Positions 1 through 6,864 are shown, counted from the stretch's first letter. The stretch: 9,585 nucleotides of DNA from Shewanellaceae bacterium UBA2521 (GCA_002341165.1 DDNL01000070.1:1-9585); one strand, 5' to 3'. A program made the numbers and translations. The notes: generated from the sequence alone by a model not told the origin.

Positions 1-141
1 TTCAGGCATAAATTTATGCGCTAATCCAATCAGCACACCACGCCACGCTCTTTGAGCATCTGAAGCATCTGGAACATCATCGAGCAAGGCATAGAATCCT
101 TGCCACCGATCATGCAAAAAAGCTCTAGTAAACTCTCCATT
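1..141 (-). CDS. Partial reading frame of unknown product, no clear start codon
   Basis: A 47-codon frame is open from just after a TAA (142-144) to the window edge. Its visible end reads RAWRGVLIGLAHKFMPE and an inner part reads HDRWQGFYALLDDVPDA. The balanced composition, with Trp, Asp, Ala and Arg, and the higher GC than the DNA to its right make it look protein-coding. No ATG lies in this frame; the first usable start would be TTG at 117-115, which lacks a well-spaced Shine-Dalgarno. An ATG at 140-138 is in another frame and gives only 36 residues before a stop. The frame may therefore be the body of a gene that lost its 5' end, carry a frameshift near 140, or use the TTG. I do not recognise the family. 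Confidence 0.45.
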
Positions 142-157
142 TTAGCTTAAGCAAAGG

Positions 158-271
158 TTATTCATCCATATATTTCAGTTGATTCAAGTTAAAGGTAGAT
201 ATATTTGAGATTGACTCTATTGGTTTATCATCAACAGAAAAATAAAGAACATGCATTTCAAGTATCGACAT
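158..271 (-). CDS. Possible small ORF of 37 residues, unknown function
   Basis: ATG at 271-269 directly follows a TAA and opens a 37-codon frame ending with TAA at 160-158. The peptide begins MSILEMHVLYFSVDDKPIES and ends NQLKYMDE. The composition is soluble and mixed, less biased than expected from random AT-rich DNA. It lies just upstream, on the same strand, of the left-edge frame but in a different reading phase, so the two could be pieces of one frameshifted gene or two adjacent small genes. There is no good ribosome binding site before the ATG. I do not recognise it, and it may be a chance ORF. Confidence 0.25.
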   Translation of the reverse strand: MSILEMHVLYFSVDDKPIESISNISTFNLNQLKYMDE

Positions 272-378
272 TTAGGCTATGCTTGCCTAGTCAAGTAAAT
301 TAGAGTTGGAGCAAGTTTTTTTATATATCTTTTTTGCTTTTAAGGTAAGTTTAATATTCTGAATATAACTTGAATAGA

Positions 379-483
379 CTATAAATTTTCCCATCTATAA
401 AGTAAATCATACCCGAAGGTCATTGCTGCGCCAAGAATATAAGTAGTTATAGCCAAAGGCGAAATAGCAAAATTTAACTCTTG
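379..483 (-). pseudogene. Possible remnant of a small membrane protein reading frame
   Basis: A minus frame opens after TGA at 486-484 and ends at TAG 381-379. It encodes 34 residues including FAISPLAITTYILGAAMTFG and then DLLYRWEN near the end. The hydrophobic stretch followed by a charged, aromatic tail resembles the C-terminal end of a membrane protein. There is no start codon before the hydrophobic segment; the only ATG is at codon 21. If real, this is a gene tail whose upstream part has been lost. It could also be a chance frame. I cannot assign a family. Confidence 0.2.
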
Positions 484-570
484 TCATAATAAAGATTATT
501 TATAAGATTGAAGTATATGACATTGAGCAATTTATTTATATATTATAGCGGCGGCTATGTGATTTACTGA

Positions 571-593
571 AAAATAAATAATATATTTATTTT
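571..593. repeat. Perfect AT-only inverted repeat (10-bp arms, 3-nt spacer)
   Basis: AAAATAAATA at 571-580 and TATTTATTTT at 584-593 are exact reverse complements around ATA. Outside them, CGGCT at 552-556 can pair with AGCCG at 594-598, leaving the left flank 557-570 as a bulge. There is no T-tract after the GC part on either strand, so it is not a standard rho-independent terminator. Its function is unknown. Confidence 0.6.
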
Positions 594-847
594 AGCCGGT
601 GTTATGTAGTTATGAGGATGCTTCGATATCAAAATTAAATGTGAGTATTATAACTGCCTTATTTAGAACAAATTTTCAGATATTCTTGCTATAAAAAATT
701 TAACATATAAGATTTTTTTAATGAAAAGTATTCTAATATAGTGTCTTTTGGATTGAGTGGAATAATAAAAAAGCACAGAATTGAGGTGATTGTTTTGGTT
801 TCATTTATACTAAATCTCGATTTAAGAACTTAAATTGTGTTGATAAT

Positions 848-976
848 TTATTGAGTCTGTAGGTTAGAACTCTTGTTTTTATTGAACTGACCTTCTTTAT
901 TTTTCAAAGCATTCTGTGTATAGTATGGGGGGATTTTTTCTAAAAGTGCGCTTGAACTATGAAGCAAATATACCAT
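848..976 (-). CDS. Possible 42-residue ORF, probably spurious
   Basis: ATG at 976-974 opens a 42-codon frame ending with TAA at 850-848. The peptide starts MVYLLHSSSALLEKIPPYYT and has a Lys/Asn/Gln-rich tail. No Shine-Dalgarno is visible. The tail composition is what AT-rich non-coding DNA would give, and other frames nearby are open for similar lengths, so this is weakly supported. It is listed because it is the longest ATG-initiated frame in the middle of the gap. Confidence 0.12.
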   Translation of the reverse strand: MVYLLHSSSALLEKIPPYYTQNALKNKEGQFNKNKSSNLQTQ

Positions 977-1019
977 TGTGTTTTTTCTAACCAAAATTTA
1001 ATAGATTCATTTATGGCGT

Positions 1020-1032
1020 CTCACCGAGTGAG
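1020..1032. repeat. Short palindrome CTCAC-CGA-GTGAG with T-rich plus-strand tail
   Basis: Five-base arms pair around CGA. On the plus strand it is followed by TTTATTT, which makes it look like a weak terminator for a plus transcript, although the stem is short. The heptamer CGAGTGA recurs at 1123-1129 within another inverted repeat (TCACTC at 1112-1117, GAGTGA at 1124-1129). Confidence 0.35.
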
Positions 1033-1323
1033 TTTATTTCAATCCATTTCCCCTCTGATGTACAGCCTTATTCGCTGTTGAATGTTAGCGCTTCTTGCGC
1101 CCTTTTGTCTATCACTCTCAATCGAGTGAATCTTCATATCTAGCTTTTTATATATATTGCATAGCAATCTGTTGGTTTTCATATAATTTGTATTATAAAA
1201 GAGTTCGTTATCTTTATAATTTAACCTGTTTACAGGACAAATTAGAACAGACTTGATTACAGTGTAAGTGAATAAGTGGATATTAAATGAGTATGTCACA
1301 AGAATAGAAAAGTAACGTTTAAT

Positions 1324-2571
1324 ATGATGGAAAAACAAGATTTAATTGAAGCAAAAAAGTTTGATCGTATCGATATGGGATGGATATCGATGAGTATAGG
1401 TATGGCAATTGGAGCAGGTATTGTTTTTTTGCCTGTACAAGCTGGTGTTTTAGGTTTGTGGGTCTTTTTACTTTCTTCTGTAGTAGGTTACCCTGCGATG
1501 TATCTATTTCAGCGTTTATTTATCCATACTTTAGTTGAAGCGCAGGTGTGTGAAGATTATTCAGGTGTGATCAGTCGTTACTTAGGTAAGAACTGGGGTT
1601 TTTTACTGGGTGTCTTGTATTTTGTGATGCTTATCATTTGGGCTTTTATTTACGTCTTAGCTATTACTAACGATAGTGCCTCTTATTTACAGTCTTTTGG
1701 ACTCACAACGAATTTATGGTCAGAAAATGCGTGGTATGCGCTGTTACTGATTGTTAGCCTTGTGTCGGTTGCATCAAGTCAAGAACGTTTTTTGCTTGCT
1801 ATTTCCGGCAGTATGGCCATCTTGGTTTTAGCTGTCGTTGCCGTGATGGGGTTTCTCTTAGTACCATACTGGAAGATAGAGCACATAGGTACAGTGGATC
1901 ATTCCGTTCAGCTCATTCAAAGTGCTATCAGTACGTTACCTTTTACTTTGACATCGATTTTATTTTTACAGTCTTTAAGTCCGATGGTGATTTCTTACCG
2001 AGCACGTTATAAATCAATTGATCTTGCCCGTTATAAAGCAACACGCGCAATGAATATTGCATTTATGATCTTGTTTGTTGTGGTGTTCTTTTTTGCTGTT
2101 TCATTTACCCTTGCGATAAGCCAAGAGCAAGCGATGGATGCAAAGATGCAGAATATCTCTGCGTTGGCAATTATTGCCCAATATTACCCTGGAAGTTGGA
2201 TCAACTACATTGGAATTGTGATTAATATTTTTGCTGTGGTGACATCATTTTTTGGCGTATTTTTGGCTACGCGTGAGGCTGTAGGAGGTGTTTTGAATAA
2301 TGTTCTAAGCCGTTGTGATAGGCGTTTATCTGCTCAAGCTATATCACGCTTAGCGACAGGTGCTTTAATCTTATTATTTTGGGCGGTTGCTTTAAGCAAT
2401 TTACCTATTTTAAAGCTTGCGGGCTTAAGCGGCCCCATCTTTGGCTTGGTAGGTTGCTTGATTCCTGCCTATTTAGTGTATAAGGTTGATATTTTACAGA
2501 AGTATCGCGGGCGATCGATTTATTTCATTATTTTTACCGGTCTATTGCTGTGTGTGTCACCTTTCTTTTAA
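1324..2571 (+). CDS. HAAAP-family amino acid permease (serine/threonine or aromatic amino acid type)
   Basis: This 415-residue inner-membrane protein probably takes up a hydroxy or aromatic amino acid by cation symport. The first membrane segment carries the glycine-rich signature MAIGAGIVFLPVQAG (about 27-41), typical of the hydroxy/aromatic amino acid permease family (SdaC, TdcC, TyrP, YhaO/DlsT). About eleven hydrophobic segments follow. Other family-like stretches are ITNDSASYLQSFG (114-126), SFFGVFLATREAVGGVL (308-324) and LSGPIFGLVGCLIPAYLVYK (368-387). The length is normal and the gene looks intact. Two ATGs stand in tandem (1324 and 1327), and neither has a strong Shine-Dalgarno. The gene stands alone on the plus strand, facing the YeiH-family gene across 10 bases. 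The overall look is nearer to SdaC/YhaO-like members than TyrP, but substrate cannot be fixed from sequence. Confidence 0.9.
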   Translation: MMEKQDLIEAKKFDRIDMGWISMSIGMAIGAGIVFLPVQAGVLGLWVFLLSSVVGYPAMYLFQRLFIHTLVEAQVCEDYSGVISRYLGKNWGFLLGVLYFVMLIIWAFIYVLAITNDSASYLQSFGLTTNLWSENAWYALLLIVSLVSVASSQERFLLAISGSMAILVLAVVAVMGFLLVPYWKIEHIGTVDHSVQLIQSAISTLPFTLTSILFLQSLSPMVISYRARYKSIDLARYKATRAMNIAFMILFVVVFFFAVSFTLAISQEQAMDAKMQNISALAIIAQYYPGSWINYIGIVINIFAVVTSFFGVFLATREAVGGVLNNVLSRCDRRLSAQAISRLATGALILLFWAVALSNLPILKLAGLSGPIFGLVGCLIPAYLVYKVDILQKYRGRSIYFIIFTGLLLCVSPFF

Positions 2572-2581
2572 ATAGAGATTT

Positions 2582-3562
2582 TTAGGGTACAAAAAAGTAA
2601 ATCAAACTCAACGAAGACAGAGCGATGATCAGACTGCAGTAACACGTGAAGAGTAAAGGTTGTGGGCTGATCTTGATGATATGCGCTAAGTCGATTTTAA
2701 GACCTAACGCAGCTAAAGCCATCAAGATTAAAATATGTGAAGTGTTCACTAAGCTTGTATGTAACGAATCAGGCAAAATATGTATAGAGTTCAGCGCAAT
2801 ACATAGAATAAAGCCTATGACAAAAAAAGGAATTAAAGGTGGCTTTTGGGTTTGAGGTTCTTTATGTGGATGTGTTAAAGAGAGTACCATGATAAGCGGT
2901 GCCAACATCATGATGCGTATAAGTTTAATGAATACAGCAACTTCTCCTACTTCATCTCCCATTGTGTAACTGGCGCCCACTACCTGTGCTACATCATGAA
3001 TGCTGCTGCCCAAAAAAATACCGGCTTGAAAGGAAGAGGTGCGCAGTGCATGCATGAGTAAGGGGTAAAAGATCATAGAGAGCGTAGATAAAAGGGTCAT
3101 ATTGAGAATAATGACGATAACCTCTTTATCTTTTTTCTTAGAAGGTGGCAAGCTTGCTGCAACGGCTAAAGTAGCAGAAGCACCACAAATTGCGACTGCG
3201 ATGGATCCCATAAGTCCTAGTGATGAAGACAGTTTCATGGTTCGCGCAATCCATAAACCTAAACCTATTGTGATGAAGCTGGATGTGAGTGTAATCAAAA
3301 CGGGAGCCAAACCGAGCTGAAATATATCCTCGATTGCAATACGTAAACCTAGAAGCATAATTGCAAAGCGTAAAAGATCTTTTGAGCAAAAATCAATACC
3401 TTTTTGCAGCTGTTGCTTTTTATAAACAGCATGACACCCAATACCAAGTAACAAAGCTATGAGTGTGCTGGGGCTACCGTATATATCATGAATTAATATC
3501 GTCAGTAATGCGATGCACAAACATACAAATAAGCCAGAAAGATAAAGTTTAAGGTTCTGCAT
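2582..3562 (-). CDS. YeiH-family putative sulfate exporter
   Basis: This 326-residue polytopic membrane protein belongs to the YeiH / conserved hypothetical 698 family, annotated as putative sulfate exporters; the substrate is not well established. Family hallmarks are visible: LLRFAIMLLGLRIAIEDI (63-80), ICGASATLAVAA (125-136), the conserved GSSIHDVAQVVGAS (185-198), KLIRIMMLAP (213-222) and ALGLKIDL (285-292). About ten hydrophobic segments are present, and length is usual for the family. The start at 3562 is supported by GAGG about eight bases upstream. The gene lies 70 bases downstream of the MFS gene on the same strand, and a dyad sits in that gap. The LysR regulator often found beside yeiH in enterics is absent here. 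Confidence 0.9.
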   Translation of the reverse strand: MQNLKLYLSGLFVCLCIALLTILIHDIYGSPSTLIALLLGIGCHAVYKKQQLQKGIDFCSKDLLRFAIMLLGLRIAIEDIFQLGLAPVLITLTSSFITIGLGLWIARTMKLSSSLGLMGSIAVAICGASATLAVAASLPPSKKKDKEVIVIILNMTLLSTLSMIFYPLLMHALRTSSFQAGIFLGSSIHDVAQVVGASYTMGDEVGEVAVFIKLIRIMMLAPLIMVLSLTHPHKEPQTQKPPLIPFFVIGFILCIALNSIHILPDSLHTSLVNTSHILILMALAALGLKIDLAHIIKISPQPLLFTCYCSLIIALSSLSLIYFFVP

Positions 3563-3587
3563 GGCTGCACCTCTTGCTTAAGTATAG

Positions 3588-3614
3588 GCTGAGATATATA
3601 GATTACATCTCAGC
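3588..3614. promoter_or_regulatory. Inverted repeat upstream of the YeiH-family gene
   Basis: GCTGAGAT (3588-3595) and ATCTCAGC (3607-3614) are exact reverse complements separated by 11 bases. Skipping one base at 3587, TATA on each side extends the pairing to 3583-3618. It lies between the MFS stop and the YeiH-family start. No T-tract follows on the minus strand, so a terminator is unlikely. An operator or an intergenic mRNA hairpin is possible. Confidence 0.5.
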
Positions 3615-3632
3615 TATAGTGATCAATGAAGC

Positions 3633-4826
3633 CTAGGTTGTTGACGCAATTTGATGCCAAGATTGGAGTTTATGACTTTTAAAACACATCAACAATAATC
3701 CTGAACTGCTCGCGAGCAAACCGCCACACATATAAACAGGATGAATGCTCAGTTGGCTCACAATCACGATGATCAAGGATGCCCCGCTAACTTGAATGAA
3801 ATTAAAAAGTGCGCTAGCTGTTCCTGCTTGTTTACCAAAGGGAGTTAAGCCTATTGCAGCAGAAGGTGACATAGTCCAAGCCAAGCTAATAACAAAAAGC
3901 AGGGAAGGAATGATAAACCCGATATAAGATTTTTCCCATGTTTGGTAATCCACAATGAAAAGGCAACCAGCACAGAGTTGCAAACAGAGGCCAGTTATAA
4001 TCAAGTTGCGCCTATTTGTGACTTTAAGCAAAATAGGTGTTGTGAAACAAGCTATCATGTTTAAAAAGGCATTCATACTAAATACGGTAATAAAGATAGC
4101 CTGCGTCATATTAAGTCCTTCAAGCATCCATAAAGGAGCATAAGTGATATAACTAATAATATTGAGCATGCTCGCTAACCCAATCATACTGTAGAAGATG
4201 AAGTTTTTATGAGAGAGAATAGGCTTATATCTTTGAATAGAATATATTTTTTTTTGTTGGCCAATAGATGGACAAGTTTCGTTTAAACCATAATAAAACC
4301 AAAAAAAGATAGCGCTAGCGAAGATGCTCATAAAAACAAAATCATACTGCCAGCCAAAGTAGCTTGCAATAACACCGCCTATAGCTGGCGCAAGACTAGG
4401 CACAATAGCAATCGCACCGCTTAAGTAACTCATAGCTTGATTGATTTGTTCACCTGAATATAAATCACGAGCCGTACTGAAAGCAACGATAGTTGCTCCG
4501 CACGCAGCCATCCCTTGGAATGCTCTCGCAATTAACACCCAAGTGAAATTATCTGTAATACTGATCACCAGAGCACAACAGCAGTAGATGAAAATACCTG
4601 TTAGAGCCACAGGGCGACGACCAAACTGATCGGTTAAAGGGCCAACAAGTATCTGTGCCATACCAAGACAAAGTAAGTAAAGGCTGATTGTGAGTTGCCC
4701 TTGAGTTTGAGAGACTTTGAAGTAGGCGACGATATCAGGTAAAGAAGCTATATAAATATCAATAGCCATAGGGCTAAGCATAATGAGCCCCATTAAAATG
4801 GGAAACTGTTTTGATTTTAAAAGCAT
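3633..4826 (-). CDS. Bcr/CflA-type MFS drug efflux transporter
   Basis: This 397-residue inner-membrane protein is a proton-driven exporter of the drug:H+ antiporter-1 type. The N-terminal segment MLSPMAIDIYIASLP (16-30) is typical of the Bcr/CflA subgroup. MFS motif A appears as GPLTDQFGRRP (62-72) in the loop after the second helix, and the antiporter motif C as PSLAPAIGG (143-151). GTASALFNFIQVSGAS (335-350) matches the C-terminal half of the same subgroup. Twelve hydrophobic segments fit. The start is supported by AAGG seven bases upstream. The gene follows the YciC-like gene by 103 bases on the same strand, and that gap contains a dyad that may bind a regulator. Relatives export bicyclomycin, chloramphenicol or sulfonamides; the substrate here is unknown. 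Confidence 0.9.
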   Translation of the reverse strand: MLLKSKQFPILMGLIMLSPMAIDIYIASLPDIVAYFKVSQTQGQLTISLYLLCLGMAQILVGPLTDQFGRRPVALTGIFIYCCCALVISITDNFTWVLIARAFQGMAACGATIVAFSTARDLYSGEQINQAMSYLSGAIAIVPSLAPAIGGVIASYFGWQYDFVFMSIFASAIFFWFYYGLNETCPSIGQQKKIYSIQRYKPILSHKNFIFYSMIGLASMLNIISYITYAPLWMLEGLNMTQAIFITVFSMNAFLNMIACFTTPILLKVTNRRNLIITGLCLQLCAGCLFIVDYQTWEKSYIGFIIPSLLFVISLAWTMSPSAAIGLTPFGKQAGTASALFNFIQVSGASLIIVIVSQLSIHPVYMCGGLLASSSGLLLMCFKSHKLQSWHQIASTT

Positions 4827-4863
4827 AAAACAACCTTATTATGTTTATGATTGAATATGATAT

Positions 4864-4887
4864 GTACTTGGTGTTTAACCCAAGTAC
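4864..4887. promoter_or_regulatory. Inverted repeat upstream of the MFS transporter gene
   Basis: GTACTTGG (4864-4871) and CCAAGTAC (4880-4887) pair exactly around an 8-base centre, 38 bases upstream of the MFS start. There is no T-run after it on either strand. On the minus strand, a TATCAT (-10-like) hexamer follows it immediately, so the dyad would overlap a promoter spacer, as repressor operators often do. The promoter itself is weak by eye. Confidence 0.5.
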
Positions 4888-4929
4888 TGTTGTCTGAGAT
4901 AGGTCGCTTCTACTGAGTTTTTAGTTTTT

Positions 4930-5688
4930 TTAAGAGTCTTCGTCTTCTATGTTTGATGTAGAGCTATGTTCAGCTTGATGAGTTTGTGCTGAGGGATGCG
5001 ATGTGCGCTGTATCATATAAATACGGAACAAAATGACAGTGACAAAGAGCGTTACAAAGCCAAATAAGCTATCAACGATGATGTGAAGAATAACAGGTAG
5101 ATCTTGTATCTCTCTGCCTATTGTTCCAGATAGACTTGCAATTGTAAAGAGAAAAAGAAAAGCCGTTGCTGTAGGTGTAAAAAGGCCTTCGGTGAACTGA
5201 GCACATGCTTTGACGGCTCTAAGCGGTGTATATTTTTCTATGACAATGAAAAAGTTGACATAAGCCAAGCGGATAGCTACCCATAAAGATAGAAGCAGTA
5301 AAGGAAAAAAACCTGTGACTGCAGCAGGTATGGTCATGATCATAATAGCTGTACCTGATAAAGCTGCTGCAACCATGAGGTAGGGTACATAGTGCCAAGC
5401 TCTCAACCAAATTGATAGAGCAGAAACATGAATATTTTGCGAGCGTTCATGCATAAATAAGGTTAAACATGCATACATATAATTCCAGCAGACTAAAGCA
5501 CTTAAAATAGCAATAAGCTGAGATGGCGTGATTTTCATGGTCTCTGGATCTGTATTTTGAAACTGTAGCATGACCCATGTTTGCGCAGAGGTCTCTAGTA
5601 CAAGCCAAGGAAAAGTGATTACAAGCATAAAGCGCCACTGGCTTGAGAAGAAGTTGAATGCCTCTTTTATAATCTTAAAAATATCCAT
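4930..5688 (-). CDS. YciC-family (UPF0259-like) inner membrane protein
   Basis: This 252-residue protein has about six hydrophobic segments (near 19-41, 58-80, 100-122, 124-148, 172-190 and 205-225). A short amphipathic N-terminus starts MDIFKIIKEAFNFF, and a polar, acidic tail after about 228 ends in IEDEDS. The stretch AIRLAYVNFFIVIEKYTPLRA (138-158) resembles the conserved region of YciC-like proteins and related membrane domains in which long-running membrane helices precede a charged EK. No enzymatic motif is present and function is unknown. The start at 5688 has a modest CAGG upstream. It is separated from rpoH by the rpoH terminator and about 130 bases of spacer, so it likely has its own promoter. 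Confidence 0.7.
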   Translation of the reverse strand: MDIFKIIKEAFNFFSSQWRFMLVITFPWLVLETSAQTWVMLQFQNTDPETMKITPSQLIAILSALVCWNYMYACLTLFMHERSQNIHVSALSIWLRAWHYVPYLMVAAALSGTAIMIMTIPAAVTGFFPLLLLSLWVAIRLAYVNFFIVIEKYTPLRAVKACAQFTEGLFTPTATAFLFLFTIASLSGTIGREIQDLPVILHIIVDSLFGFVTLFVTVILFRIYMIQRTSHPSAQTHQAEHSSTSNIEDEDS

Positions 5689-5820
5689 TAAAACCTGTTT
5701 TATATCATGGTAAAAAATCTAGATGTAGTTTAAGTCTACTCGTTTTATTGGTAAAGCTTTATTTTCTAGTCTCTGACCTTATAAAAAGGGTGTAATTTAC
5801 GTTTATCAGTGCGAAGAGAC

Positions 5821-5850
5821 AAAAAAGCCGACATGTTTTATGTCGGCTTT
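5821..5850 (-). terminator. Rho-independent terminator of rpoH
   Basis: On the minus strand an 11-bp perfect stem, AAAGCCGACAT with ATGTCGGCTTT, closes a 5-base AAAAC loop. The 3' arm runs into a T-tract covering 5826-5821. It begins 16 bases after the rpoH stop codon. The plus strand also ends in only three Ts, so it works mainly for rpoH. Confidence 0.93.
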
Positions 5851-5866
5851 CATATCAATATCTGAA

Positions 5867-6721
5867 CTATGACATTGCGTTTCGAAGCTTTTTAAGCGCA
5901 TTTTTTTCTATTTGGCGCACACGCTCGGCAGAGATACCATATTGTGCTGCTAAATCGTGTAAAGTGACTTTGTCTTCATCGAGCCAGCGTGTTTGGAGAA
6001 TATGCTGACTGCGATCGTCGAGTGTTTTGAGAGCTGAGAATAAGCGAGAGTTGCTGTTCTCTTCCCAGTTTTCTTGCTCAACAGAGCGTGAAAAGTCAGA
6101 TGACTGATCTTCAAGATATAGGCTTGGAGCGTAAGTCGCAGAGTCATCATCTTTCTCTTCTGGTGCGTCGAAGGCTGCATCTTGAGCAGACATGCGGCAC
6201 TCCATTTCTTGCACTTCAGCTGTGGATACACCGAGCTCTTGTGCGACAATACCGACTTCTTCTGCGCTAAACCATCCCAGACGACTCTTTGATTTTCTTA
6301 GATTAAAGAACAACTTTCTTTGAGATTTTGTTGTAGCAACTTTAACGATACGCCAATTTTTAAGAATATACTCGTGAATTTCAGCTTTGATCCAATGTAC
6401 AGCAAAGGAAACGAGACGTACACCGACTTCAGGGTTGAAACGCTTTACCGCTTTCATGAGGCCAATATTGCCTTCTTGAACTAAGTCTGCTTGCGGTAAG
6501 CCATAGCCAGAATAACCCTTAGCTATATGCGCAACAAAACGTAAATGAGACATAATCAGTTGCTTAGCTGCATCGAGATCGCCTTGATGATATAGACGGT
6601 TGGCAAGGCGTAATTCCTCGTCAGCGTCGAGCATCGCAATGCGACTTACAGATTGCAGATAAGACTCGATGCTACCGATCTGTATATTTGAAGGTAACAT
6701 AGATTGTGCCTGTGCAGTCAT
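5867..6721 (-). CDS. rpoH: RNA polymerase sigma factor RpoH (sigma-32, heat shock)
   Basis: This 284-residue sigma factor directs RNA polymerase to heat-shock promoters (chaperones and proteases). Region 2 runs through GYGLPQADLVQEGNIGLMKA (72-91) and the -10 recognition part VRLVSFAVHWIKAEIHEY (101-118). The RpoH box QRKLFFNLR (134-142) identifies it as sigma-32 rather than RpoD or RpoS. Region 4.2 is a helix-turn-helix, LHDLAAQYGISAERVRQIEK (254-273). Length equals E. coli RpoH. Residues equivalent to E. coli Leu47, Ala50 and Ile54, implicated in SRP-dependent membrane targeting, are conserved as Leu49, Ala52 and Ile56. The start has TAAGGA six bases upstream. It is transcribed from its own promoter after ftsX and ends at a strong terminator. 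The leader is about 85 bases; any thermosensor structure was not evaluated. Confidence 0.98.
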   Translation of the reverse strand: MTAQAQSMLPSNIQIGSIESYLQSVSRIAMLDADEELRLANRLYHQGDLDAAKQLIMSHLRFVAHIAKGYSGYGLPQADLVQEGNIGLMKAVKRFNPEVGVRLVSFAVHWIKAEIHEYILKNWRIVKVATTKSQRKLFFNLRKSKSRLGWFSAEEVGIVAQELGVSTAEVQEMECRMSAQDAAFDAPEEKDDDSATYAPSLYLEDQSSDFSRSVEQENWEENSNSRLFSALKTLDDRSQHILQTRWLDEDKVTLHDLAAQYGISAERVRQIEKNALKKLRNAMS

Positions 6722-6814
6722 GAAGATTCCTTAAGTAATACTAAAAAAACTATAATAACAAGTGCTCTGTGAAAAGTGGTAAAACTGTTTAAAAAGCGAT
6801 TTGAGCACGCCCTA

Positions 6815-6843
6815 TATATATCTCATTATCTTAATAAAGTCAA
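6815..6843 (-). promoter_or_regulatory. Sigma-70 promoter of rpoH
   Basis: On the minus strand, TTGACT (6843-6838, five of six to consensus) and TATATA (6820-6815) are separated by exactly 17 bases. A GC-rich discriminator, GGGCG, follows. Transcription would start near 6807, giving a leader of about 85 bases before the rpoH ATG. No sigma-E-type GAACTT element was seen in this gap. Confidence 0.8.
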
Positions 6844-6864
6844 GGATAACTGGTGTTTTATGTG

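Larger units (their letters stand above)
145..1323. other. Long AT-rich region without a convincing gene
   Basis: About 1.2 kb lacks any ORF with normal coding character and a ribosome binding site. It is visibly richer in A and T than the flanking genes and is interrupted by stops in all frames. It contains the small ORF at 158-271, an open minus frame at 379-483, a 42-codon minus ORF at 848-976, a minus frame ending at 1039, an AT hairpin at 571-593 and small inverted repeats at 1020-1032 and 1112-1129. No tRNA, rRNA, insertion-sequence ends or CRISPR repeats were seen. The permease promoter should lie at its right end, but I find no well-spaced -35/-10 pair there. The best reading is decayed gene remnants plus intergenic DNA. 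Confidence 0.6.

Noticed and set aside
541..610. Folded site with GTTATGT at its right end, resembling an integron attC site
   Set aside because: There is no matching left core site (ACATAAC) at the expected position, no integrase and no cassette ORFs.
869..884. GGTTAGAACTC resembling a tRNA T-arm
   Set aside because: No acceptor stem, anticodon arm or D-arm can be built around it.
927..939. G6-A-T6 homopolymer run as a possible phase-variable tract
   Set aside because: The runs are short and not inside a supported gene or promoter.
943..951. AAGTGCGC resembling a Pasteurellaceae DNA uptake sequence
   Set aside because: It does not match the AAGTGCGGT core and no other copies were noticed.
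1039..1338. 99-residue minus-strand ORF starting with TTG inside the permease gene
   Set aside because: It overlaps the start of a solid gene, has no ribosome binding site and its first half has random AT-rich composition. Only its last 30 residues look mildly coding-like.
3138..3389. 83-residue minus ORF inside the YeiH-family gene
   Set aside because: It overlaps the conserved family motifs in another phase and has no own start signals.
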